DNA of 5,049 nucleotides from Actinomycetes bacterium (GCA_025464025.1 JAODBP010000244.1:1-5049), one strand, 5' to 3'. Numbered from the stretch's first letter, positions 1 through 5,049 are shown. The notes: generated by a model not told the origin, from the letters alone. Program-made: numbers and translations.

Positions 1-1
1 G

Positions 2-406
2 CCCTACCCCGAGGTCATCGCCCTGTTCGTGGCGTTCGCCGACCTCATCCCGCTGGTCGGCGCCACCATGGGCGCCGTCCCGACGGTCGGGCTCTCGTTC
101 ATCCACTCGGTCACCGCGGGCATCGCCGCCCTCGTCTTCTACATCGTCTACCAGCAGTTCGAGAACCACGTCCTCCAGCCGACGGTCATGTCCCGCACCG
201 TCGACGTCAACCCGTTGACGGTCCTGGTCAGCGTGCTCGTGGGCGTCGAGCTGTTCGGCTTCCTCGGTGCGCTGCTCGCCATACCCGCCGCCGGCATCAT
301 CCAGGTGGTCGTCCGCAACCTCGTCGACCCGGAGACCGGCCGCCTCAAGCACGAGCCGACCCTCGGCGAGGACGAGGTGCCCGTCAGCGAAGCCAGGGGT
401 ACGTAG
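2..406 (+). CDS. AI-2E/PerM family transporter, C-terminal part (5' end outside window)
   Basis: This is the last 134 residues of an integral membrane protein; the frame is open to the left edge, so the start is outside the window. Hydrophobic stretches alternate with short loops. Two signatures are visible: an early D-L-I-P-L-V-G segment, and a QQFENHVLQP block followed by a VNPLTVLVSVLVG helix and a GFLGALLAIPAAG helix. This end pattern is typical of the AI-2E transporter family (PerM, TqsA, YdiK). Members move small molecules, or in some cases ions, across the cytoplasmic membrane, and the substrate cannot be read from sequence. The charged tail (ETGRLKHEP onward) is a usual cytoplasmic C-terminus. 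A valine GTG at 29 could be mistaken for a start but is internal, because family sequence continues upstream of it. The stop lies 5 bases before the next gene, suggesting one transcript. The family call is firm; the substrate is unknown. Confidence 0.9.
   Translation, partial: PYPEVIALFVAFADLIPLVGATMGAVPTVGLSFIHSVTAGIAALVFYIVYQQFENHVLQPTVMSRTVDVNPLTVLVSVLVGVELFGFLGALLAIPAAGIIQVVVRNLVDPETGRLKHEPTLGEDEVPVSEARGT
395..399 (+). promoter_or_regulatory. Likely ribosome binding site AGGGG of the DDAH-like gene
   Basis: AGGGG lies inside the last codons of the transporter gene, 12 bases before the GTG at 412. The spacing is slightly long, but it supports the GTG over the ATG at 439, which has no purine-rich site nearby. 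Confidence 0.4.
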
Positions 407-411
407 CGGCG

Positions 412-1236
412 GTGCTCGACTGGGGTCGGCGGTTCCTCATGTGCCCACCGACGCACTTCGGCGTGCTCTACGAGATCAACCCGTGGATGTCGCGCGCCGT
501 CGAGGTCGACCTCGACCGGGCCCACGCCCAGTGGGAGGCCCTGGTGGCCCTGCTCACCGCGGCCGGTGCAACGGTCGAGCGACTCGATCCGGGAGCGGGC
601 CTGCCCGACCTGGTGTTCACCGCCAACGCCGGCGTCGTCGACGGCGACCGCTTCGTGCCAGCCCGCTTCGCCAACCTCGAGCGGCGCGGCGAGGAGCCGC
701 GGAACGTGGACTGGTTCCGCGGCCACGGCTGGCAGGTCGACCACCTCCCGGGCGACGAACCCCACGAGGGCGCCGGCGACACCCTCCCGTTCGGCGGCGG
801 CCTGGTCGGCGGCCACCGGTGGCGCACCGACGCGGCGGCCCAGGAGGCCCTGGGCGCGACGCTGGGCACCGCGATGCACCTCGTCGAGCTGGCCGACGAG
901 CGGCTCTACCACCTCGACATGACGTTCTGCCCGCTCGACGAGCGCCGGGCCCTGGTGACGCCAGCCGCCTACACCGACCGCACCCTGCTCGACCTCGTGC
1001 CCGAGCCGTTCGAGCTCACGCTCGACGAGGCGCTCGCCCTCACCGCCAACTCGGTGGTGGTCGGCACCAACATCGTGATGTCGGCTTGCCCACCCCGCGT
1101 CGGTCGGCAGCTCGAGGCCTGGGGCTTCGCCGTCGCCGTCGCCGACGTCTCCGAGTTCGCCAAGGCGGGCGGCGGGGCGAGGTGCCTGACCCTCGCCCTC
1201 GACGTCAGGCTCGGGACGCCACCCGGGGCCGGCTGA
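412..1236 (+). CDS. DDAH/arginine deiminase superfamily hydrolase (amidinotransferase fold)
   Basis: The product is a 274-residue soluble enzyme, the usual length for single-domain bacterial dimethylarginine dimethylaminohydrolase (DDAH)-like proteins. This superfamily acts on guanidino compounds (arginine, methylarginines, citrulline) through a covalent cysteine intermediate. Visible motifs in order are LMCPPTHF near residue 10, PDLVFTANAG at 65-74 (Asp66, Asn72), EGAGD at 119-123 (Glu119, Asp123), HLD at 167-169 (His167), an Asn-rich TANSVVVGTN segment at 211-220, and GGGARCLTL with the presumed nucleophile Cys258. The catalytic set is complete, so the enzyme is probably active. The GTG start is chosen because it lies 5 bases after the preceding stop and follows an AGGGG at 395-399; the alternative ATG at 439 cuts into the LMCPP motif. 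The exact substrate is uncertain. Annotation as DDAH is customary, but citrulline or arginine hydrolysis is equally possible, and no ornithine aminotransferase gene lies alongside. The last 32 bases overlap a convergent gene. Confidence 0.88.
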   Translation: MLDWGRRFLMCPPTHFGVLYEINPWMSRAVEVDLDRAHAQWEALVALLTAAGATVERLDPGAGLPDLVFTANAGVVDGDRFVPARFANLERRGEEPRNVDWFRGHGWQVDHLPGDEPHEGAGDTLPFGGGLVGGHRWRTDAAAQEALGATLGTAMHLVELADERLYHLDMTFCPLDERRALVTPAAYTDRTLLDLVPEPFELTLDEALALTANSVVVGTNIVMSACPPRVGRQLEAWGFAVAVADVSEFAKAGGGARCLTLALDVRLGTPPGAG

Positions 1237-1534
1237 AGCGCCGGGCGGTCGCGATGGAGAGGGCGATCGACACGATCGCCAGCACCGCGTGCACGACCTT
1301 GAACCCAACCGGGTGGTCGTGGACCAGCACCAGCGGCAGCCGCACGATCCACACCGCGGTGGTCGCCGCGGCCAGCACGAGCAGCCCGGGCCGGCGCCGC
1401 ACCAGGGCCAGCACGGCCAGCACGGTCAAGCCGATCGGGAGGATCAGGTCGGTCGCGGTCCAGTCATCGGCAACGATGTTGCGGATGCGGGTGGTCCAGA
1501 GCAGGAGCGTCCAGATGGGCAGGGCGTACGGCAC
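1205..1534 (-). CDS. Small multi-span membrane protein of unknown function
   Basis: The product is 109 residues. I do not recognise a characterised family. Three clear hydrophobic segments lie at about residues 29-45, 50-71 and 79-97, with a weaker one at about 3-13. The loops are short: a WTTRIRNIVADDW loop, an RRR turn at 46-48 and an HDHP turn at 72-75. The C-terminal tail is rich in Arg (ARRFSRPRVASRA), which suggests a cytoplasmic C-terminus. The frame stays open far upstream, but upstream residues look like antisense shadow of the opposite-strand genes. GTG at 1534 is the last start codon before the hydrophobic region, and a possible -10 element sits 7 bases before it. Transcription is divergent from the small gene and HPt gene, with only 21 bases between starts. 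The 3' end overlaps the DDAH-like gene. Third codon positions are strongly G/C, supporting real coding on this strand. Confidence 0.72.
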   Translation of the reverse strand: MPYALPIWTLLLWTTRIRNIVADDWTATDLILPIGLTVLAVLALVRRRPGLLVLAAATTAVWIVRLPLVLVHDHPVGFKVVHAVLAIVSIALSIATARRFSRPRVASRA

Positions 1535-1541
1535 GCCGGGG

Positions 1542-1572
1542 ACGGTACCGATGTCATGACCGCACTCGTGAA
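1542..1572 (-). promoter_or_regulatory. Possible leaderless promoter for the small membrane protein gene
   Basis: Read on the minus strand, TACCGT (1547 down to 1542) fits the actinobacterial -10 pattern TANNNT and ends 7 bases before the GTG at 1534, the spacing expected when transcription begins at the start codon. A weak -35-like TTCACG (4 of 6 to consensus) lies 19 bases further upstream at 1572-1567. No Shine-Dalgarno sequence precedes the GTG, which is consistent with a leaderless message. The -10 is part of the 8-base palindrome CGGTACCG at 1543-1550. The motif is short and degenerate, so chance occurrence is quite possible. Confidence 0.35.
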
Positions 1573-1687
1573 CTGGCGCGACCTCTACGCCCGGGCCGAG
1601 GCCGCCCTCGCCGACGTGCTCGAGACGGCGATGGCCCTGCTCGGCACCCCCGCCGTCGGCACCATCACGAGGGCGCATGTCGACTGA
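1556..1687 (+). CDS. Possible small protein, 43 codons, upstream of HPt gene
   Basis: A short frame starts with ATG and ends in TGA, giving a 43-residue product that begins MTALVNWRDLYARAEAALAD and ends TRAHVD. I recognise no family. Nearly every codon ends in G or C, like the confirmed genes here. The middle (about residues 8-31) is an Ala/Leu-rich probable amphipathic helix, followed by a Gly/Pro/Thr tail. The frame overlaps the first 11 bases of the HPt gene, which would give translational coupling. A weak GGGGAC at 1538-1543 lies 12 bases before the ATG. Upstream of 1556 the same frame is the antisense of the small membrane protein gene, so no longer start is credible. It could be a leader peptide or a real small protein, or simply the untranslated 5' region of the HPt message. 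Confidence 0.45.
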   Translation: MTALVNWRDLYARAEAALADVLETAMALLGTPAVGTITRAHVD

Positions 1688-2012
1688 CCCGATCGACCGC
1701 GAGGTGCTGGCCCGCCTCGACTTCGGCGACCCGCCGGGCGAGGTGCTCGCCCTCCTCGTCGCCACGTTCCTCGAGCACGCCCCGGACAACGTCACCGCGA
1801 TGGTCGACGGCGCGCGCACCGGCGACGTCGAGGCCGTGACCCTCGCCGCCCACTCGCTCAAGTCGAGCGCCCGGCAGTTCGGCGCCCTCCATCTGGGCGA
1901 CCTGTGCGAGGTGGTCGAGTCGGCCGGGAAGGCCGGCACGATCGACGCCGACGCCGTGGCGGCGGCCGCCGTCGAGTTCGAGCGGGCCCGGGCCGCCCTC
2001 GCCGACGAGTGA
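1677..2012 (+). CDS. Stand-alone histidine phosphotransfer (HPt) protein
   Basis: The product is 111 residues and made of a single HPt domain, the expected size for a free-standing phosphorelay carrier. HPt proteins take a phosphoryl group on a conserved histidine and pass it between hybrid kinase receiver domains and a final response regulator in the cytoplasm. The signature HSLKSSARQFGA lies at residues 59-70, giving His59 as the likely phosphorylation site with Lys62 and Gly69 in their conserved places. The preceding FLEHAPDNVTAM and the AARTGD-like turn (GARTGD, 45-50) match helices B and C of the family. The start ATG follows GAGGG at 1669-1673 with a short 3-base spacer and lies within the end of the possible small gene. 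The TGA overlaps the ATG of the hydrolase gene (TGATG), so the two are probably translated together. No kinase or regulator partner is in the window. Confidence 0.9.
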   Translation: MSTDPIDREVLARLDFGDPPGEVLALLVATFLEHAPDNVTAMVDGARTGDVEAVTLAAHSLKSSARQFGALHLGDLCEVVESAGKAGTIDADAVAAAAVEFERARAALADE

Positions 2013-2761
2013 TGCCGCGCTGGCCGGTGGCCTTCGTCCTGGTGCTCGCCTGCTGCGGCTCCGACGGGTCGGTGGCCACGCTGCACTCGTGCCTCCAGCT
2101 GGGCGTCCCCGCCTATGTCGGGCCGGCCGACCTCGAACGGCTCGGGGCTGAGCCGGCCGTCCGCTACCTGGTGCTCAACCCGTCGAACGGCCCGGACGTC
2201 GAGCCCGACGCGGGGCTGGCCGACGCCGTGGCCTCCGTGCAGGCCGAGGGGCCCCGGGTGCTCGGCTACGTGCACACGTCGTACGGTGCCCGACCGATCG
2301 GCGAGGTCATCGCCGAGATCGACCGCTACCGGCGCTGGTACGGGGTCGACGGCATCTTCGTCGACGAGGTGACCGACACGGCGGCCGGCCTCCACTACTT
2401 CCGCCTGCTCACCAAGTTCATCCGCCAGCGCTCGGGTGACGTGGTGGCGCTGAACCCGGGCGTCTACCCGGATCCGGCCTACTACCGTTTGGCCGACGTC
2501 ATCGTGACCTTCGAGGACACGTGGGCCCGCTACCGCCTCCCACACGCCCTGGTCGACACGTCGCCGGCCGAGCAGTGGCACCTCGTGCTCAGCGCCGACG
2601 AACCGGCGATGCGACGGGCCGTGCGCCTGGCCCACGAGCGGGGCGCCACGGTGCTCGACGTGACCGACCTCGGTCGGAACGACGAGACGTGGAACCGACT
2701 GCCGGCCTACCTCGACGAGGAGGCCGCCGCGGTCAACCGGCTGCCGCGGTGCGGACGGTGA
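2012..2761 (+). CDS. Spherulin-4 family glycoside hydrolase-like lipoprotein
   Basis: The product is 249 residues. A short signal peptide (MPRWPVAFVLVLAC) ends in a lipobox-like V-L-A-C with Cys14, so export and lipid anchoring are likely; the signal is short with one charged residue. The rest resembles the spherulin-4 family (TIM-barrel; fungal Sph3, GH135), which cleaves galactosamine-containing exopolysaccharide. Motifs in order: VPAYVGP near 32, LVLNPSNGP at 53-61, VLGYVHTSYGARP at 83-95, VDGIFVDEV at 112-120, VALNPG at 145-150 and VIVTFED at 163-169. Asp118, Glu119 and Glu168 sit where family members have conserved active-site acids. The family match is strong; the substrate is inferred. 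The ATG is chosen because it overlaps the HPt stop (TGATG) and is directly followed by the signal peptide; a GTG at 1904 would add an Arg-rich shadow segment. Its last 29 bases overlap the convergent deacetylase-like gene. Confidence 0.85.
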   Translation: MPRWPVAFVLVLACCGSDGSVATLHSCLQLGVPAYVGPADLERLGAEPAVRYLVLNPSNGPDVEPDAGLADAVASVQAEGPRVLGYVHTSYGARPIGEVIAEIDRYRRWYGVDGIFVDEVTDTAAGLHYFRLLTKFIRQRSGDVVALNPGVYPDPAYYRLADVIVTFEDTWARYRLPHALVDTSPAEQWHLVLSADEPAMRRAVRLAHERGATVLDVTDLGRNDETWNRLPAYLDEEAAAVNRLPRCGR

Positions 2762-4505
2762 GCGGTGCCGTGGGCGTGACCCGCACCCAGCCCGACCGCT
2801 CCCCGCCATAGCGCTGCCCGCCGGTGGCCACGCCGGTGACCGGCACCAGCAGCGACCGGGTCGTGGTCACGTGCAGCTCGTGGCCGCTCCGCCAGGCGGT
2901 GACCGCACCGTCGGCCACGGCCTCGACCCACGCCTGCTGGCGGTCGAGCTGGGCGCCCGACTCGGTGAGGTCGGGCACCAGCAGCGGCATCGACACGTAG
3001 CGCCGGTACCGGCCGAGGGCGTTCTCCAGGAGCGGGTAGAGGATCCCGTCGGCGGCCAGGTTCGACTCGTGGGCGTAGTGGGTCCGCGGGTCGTTGTTGA
3101 GCATGTGGCCGAGCATCGTCTCCCCCTCCCGGGCGATGAGCTGGTCCCACGTCGCCGGCTTGGTGAAGCACGTGGTCGTGGGCGACGGGGTGCAGTGGAC
3201 GAAGTAGCGGTCGTTGTACTCGGCCAGGTCCTGCTCGACGGTGGCGGCGTCGTAGTAGATGTTCGTCGGGTAGCGGGGCACGGTGCGGGCCGGGCCGAGG
3301 TCGCGCGGCTCGAGCTCATGTGACGCGTCGGACGCGATGCGGTCGATCCCCATCGCCCGCAGGGCGGCGGGCATCGCCGGGTTCTCCAGACCGGTGTGGG
3401 CGCCGGTGACCAGCTCGGAGGCATCGATCGGCAGGTGCTGCTCGTCGGCCCACCGGACGTTGTCGCGGATCTGATCGACGAGCGTCGCCTCGGGCTGGGT
3501 GTCGAGGTTGAGGTGGGAGTAGGTGTGGTTGAACCACCCGAAGTCGGCCTTGTGCTGGACCAGTGCCTGGCACAGCGCCGGTGTCCGGCCGAACGCGTTG
3601 AAGCCGAGGTCGAGGCGGAAGTCGTTGGCCTTCGACCACTCCGCCGCCCGCCGCACGTCGCGTGGCGTCATGCTCGCCGTGACGCTGTGGTCGGTCTGGG
3701 CCGTCTTCGGGTTCCAGAGGAAGTTGGGGAGGAACACGTCGTCGACCTGCATGGCGAGCCACGCCCGCCGCAGGCCGAGGTGCGCGCCGCCGCTGGCCCA
3801 GCCGATGAGGCCGTGGGCGAGGAGGCGCCAGTGGAGCACGGCGGGCGAGAGCTGGGGGACGACGAACAGCTCCTCCCGCCCGTCGAGCTGGGTCACGGTG
3901 GCGACCAGCGGGTTGCCGGCGTCGGTCTCGACCAACGCCGTGATCGCCGGGCTCGGCGCCGGCAGGAACCCGAAGGCGCTCTCGATCGGGATCTCGCCCT
4001 TCAGGTAGGGGAAGACGGCGCGACCAGCCTCGGTCAGCCGGCCGACGACCCCGTCGAGCTGGGTGATCCTCGGGGGCAGGGCGATCGGCGCGGCCGGCCC
4101 CGGCGCGATCGGCGTGTCGATCCGGCGGACGCCGAAGTCGCGCTGGTACTGGTCGAGCACGGCGGTCTGGGCCGGCGTGAGCAGGCCACCGGAGGTGACG
4201 ATCAGCGCCTGGTAGCGACCGTGGTCGGTGCCGTCGCGGAGCGCCGCGGCCGTGACCTCACCCGGGGCGGCCACGTCGTAGGGGGTGCCCTCGGCCGTGA
4301 GCTCGCCGATCCAGGCCCGGGCCACCTGGGCGGTGGCGTCGGCCGTCACGACCAGCGCGCGCAGGTCGACCCGCACGCCGACCGGCGCCTCCGAGGCACA
4401 CGCCGGCGTGCCGAACGGCCCGGCCACGAAGGCGGCGAGGAACCAGGCGAGGGCGCCCAGCACCACGATGCCGCCCACCACCCGACGCACCCTCATCGCC
4501 CGCAC
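2733..4505 (-). CDS. Membrane-anchored polysaccharide deacetylase-like protein (Agd3/PelA-like)
   Basis: The product is 590 residues. A single hydrophobic segment (about 9-30) follows a basic N-terminus, so it is probably a membrane anchor with the bulk outside the cytoplasm. Residues about 45-230 form an alpha/beta accessory region (LRALVVTADATAQ, YQALIVTSGG). The catalytic-looking part follows: QVDDVFLP with Asp255 and Asp256, then FNHTYSHLNLD with His327 and His331, recalling the metal-binding Asp and His-x3-His of NodB/CE4-type deacetylases; then TGAHTG (His370) and THYAHESNLA (His476, His479). The layout resembles Agd3 (CE18), which de-N-acetylates fungal galactosaminogalactan, and PelA. 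Cys438 and Cys446 could form a disulfide. GTG at 4505 is preferred because AAGGAG lies 8 bases upstream; ATG at 4496, which forms ATGA with the upstream stop, is the alternative and gives 587 residues. The C-terminal 60 residues look beta-rich. Deacetylase class is likely; substrate is inferred. Confidence 0.72.
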   Translation of the reverse strand: MRAMRVRRVVGGIVVLGALAWFLAAFVAGPFGTPACASEAPVGVRVDLRALVVTADATAQVARAWIGELTAEGTPYDVAAPGEVTAAALRDGTDHGRYQALIVTSGGLLTPAQTAVLDQYQRDFGVRRIDTPIAPGPAAPIALPPRITQLDGVVGRLTEAGRAVFPYLKGEIPIESAFGFLPAPSPAITALVETDAGNPLVATVTQLDGREELFVVPQLSPAVLHWRLLAHGLIGWASGGAHLGLRRAWLAMQVDDVFLPNFLWNPKTAQTDHSVTASMTPRDVRRAAEWSKANDFRLDLGFNAFGRTPALCQALVQHKADFGWFNHTYSHLNLDTQPEATLVDQIRDNVRWADEQHLPIDASELVTGAHTGLENPAMPAALRAMGIDRIASDASHELEPRDLGPARTVPRYPTNIYYDAATVEQDLAEYNDRYFVHCTPSPTTTCFTKPATWDQLIAREGETMLGHMLNNDPRTHYAHESNLAADGILYPLLENALGRYRRYVSMPLLVPDLTESGAQLDRQQAWVEAVADGAVTAWRSGHELHVTTTRSLLVPVTGVATGGQRYGGERSGWVRVTPTAPLTVRTAAAG

Positions 4506-5049
4506 CCCCCGAACTCCTTCGGCGTCGGCAGGAGCAGGTCATCGGCCGGCGTGGGCTGGCACACCCGGCCGCCGCGCTGGAAGGCCCGGTCCTCGGCCTT
4601 GGTGCGCCGGATCTCGAGCACGAGCAGGTCGCGGTCGGCGTGCACGACGCGGAGCGGCCCGTGCGCCGCCTCGTAGGCGCGGATCCACCGCTGGAGGGCG
4701 CGGGCCTCGGACCGCCCGGCGTCGCGCGCCACGGCCGCCGGCCCGGCGTCGGACAGCACCGCCGGCCCGGCCCGCAGGTCGGCGCGACGCAGGAACAGGA
4801 ACGTGCTGCGGCTCGGCAGCGCCAGGTCGCGCCGGTCGGGGTCGAAGCGCCAGGCGACGGGGTCGTAGTGCGCGACGAACTGGTCGACCGAGAGGAAGAA
4901 GCCGTGGCCGTCGACGTCGAGGAGGCTGGCCGAGCGATCGACGACGGTCCAGTCGTAGGGCCGCCGGGTGTCCTTGATGCGGTAGAGCTCGCCCACGACG
5001 TCGTCGGGCTGACGCCGCGCGGCCGCGGCCGGGGCCAACGGGGCGCCGA
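4493..5049 (-). CDS. C-terminal part of a probable membrane-linked protein of unknown function (5' end outside window)
   Basis: The frame is open to the right edge, giving about 185 visible residues; a TTG at 5038 is in frame but more likely an internal Leu. No membrane segment is seen in this part. The mix of aromatic and charged residues (PYDWTVVDRS, HGFFLSVDQFVAHYDP, STFLFLRRAD, then RWIRAYEAAHGPLRVVHADRDLLVLEI) resembles the soluble C-terminal domain found after many transmembrane helices in some uncharacterised membrane proteins of exopolysaccharide loci. This is recall of pattern, not a search result. The stop overlaps the start of the deacetylase-like gene by 13 bases (or 4 if the ATG is used), so the two are almost certainly one operon. 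By context it may be a membrane component of polymer synthesis or export. No function is assigned. Confidence 0.7.
   Translation of the reverse strand, partial: GAPLAPAAAARRQPDDVVGELYRIKDTRRPYDWTVVDRSASLLDVDGHGFFLSVDQFVAHYDPVAWRFDPDRRDLALPSRSTFLFLRRADLRAGPAVLSDAGPAAVARDAGRSEARALQRWIRAYEAAHGPLRVVHADRDLLVLEIRRTKAEDRAFQRGGRVCQPTPADDLLLPTPKEFGGCGR
4514..4519 (-). promoter_or_regulatory. Ribosome binding site AAGGAG of the deacetylase-like gene
   Basis: On the minus strand AAGGAG (4519 down to 4514) is a full Shine-Dalgarno match. It lies 8 bases before GTG at 4505, the ideal distance, and 17 bases before ATG at 4496, which is too far. It therefore favours the GTG start. It sits inside the coding end of the upstream gene, so translation re-initiation or coupling is possible. 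It is the clearest ribosome binding site in the window. Confidence 0.6.

Noticed and set aside
148..1308. A long open frame on the minus strand (386 codons) opposite the DDAH-like gene
   Set aside because: It is the antisense shadow of the transporter and DDAH-like genes. It is low in hydrophobic order, rich in Gly/Arg/Val/Glu, and matches no family, while the plus-strand frames carry clear motifs.
267..1559. A 430-codon open frame on the plus strand overlapping the transporter and DDAH-like genes
   Set aside because: The translation is dominated by Arg, Pro and Gly, typical of an off-frame reading in high-GC DNA.
1904..2011. N-terminal extension of the spherulin-4-type gene from a GTG at 1904
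   Set aside because: The added 36 residues are Arg/Gly-rich and off-frame to the HPt gene, and they would bury the signal peptide that begins at the ATG at 2012.
1535..2809. Extension of the small membrane protein frame far upstream on the minus strand
   Set aside because: The frame stays open by chance opposite the HPt and hydrolase genes. The residues upstream of 1534 are Arg/Gly/Val-rich shadow, and the hydrophobic protein begins right after the GTG at 1534.
2733..2830. Possible terminator hairpin between the convergent hydrolase and deacetylase-like genes
   Set aside because: GC-rich inverted pieces occur, but all lie inside coding sequence, no T-run follows, and similar short inverted pieces are expected everywhere at this GC content.
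3396..4676. A 426-codon open frame on the plus strand opposite the deacetylase-like gene
   Set aside because: It is an antisense shadow with repetitive Gly/Arg/Val/Glu composition and no recognisable domain. The opposite strand has the anchor, the VDD motif and the HTYSH motif.
4285..4977. A 230-codon Arg/Ala/Pro-rich open frame on the plus strand
   Set aside because: The composition is that of an off-frame shadow opposite the two minus-strand genes, with no motif.

Overview
The window is a gene-dense stretch of about 70% or more GC. Codon third positions are almost all G or C, GTG starts occur, and genes overlap or nearly touch. The base composition and gene types suggest a high-GC actinobacterium. 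I lean towards Acidimicrobiia or a relative, but this is inference from style and not from a marker gene. I see no rRNA, tRNA, CRISPR array, insertion sequence or recognisable intrinsic terminator. No gene-free stretch exceeds about 25 bases.

Layout. (1) Positions 2-406 (+) hold the C-terminal part of an AI-2E/PerM-type membrane transporter. Five bases later comes a complete enzyme of the dimethylarginine dimethylaminohydrolase (DDAH)/amidinotransferase superfamily (412-1236, +), with its Asp, Glu, His and Cys motifs intact. (2) A 109-residue multi-span membrane protein of unknown function lies on the minus strand (1205-1534) and overlaps the DDAH-like gene tail to tail by 32 bases. (3) A divergent plus-strand group starts 21 bases away: a possible 43-codon gene (1556-1687), a stand-alone histidine phosphotransfer (HPt) protein (1677-2012), and a spherulin-4-type glycoside hydrolase lipoprotein (2012-2761). 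Successive reading frames in this group overlap. (4) Converging from the right on the minus strand are the C-terminal part of a membrane-linked protein (4493-5049) and a membrane-anchored polysaccharide-deacetylase-like protein (2733-4505). The deacetylase-like gene overlaps the hydrolase gene tail to tail by 29 bases.

How the genes may work together. The most interesting point is the convergent pair. A spherulin-4-family hydrolase (related to fungal Sph3, GH135) lies beside a large anchored deacetylase that resembles Agd3 (CE18) and the deacetylase half of PelA. In fungal galactosaminogalactan synthesis and in bacterial Pel and PNAG synthesis, a hydrolase and a de-N-acetylase act together on an amino-sugar exopolysaccharide outside the cell. 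The window may therefore hold the edge of a bacterial galactosaminogalactan- or Pel-like locus, with a phosphorelay protein translationally coupled to the hydrolase. The polymerase and export genes would have to lie beyond the right edge. This is inferred from motifs read by eye, without database searches.
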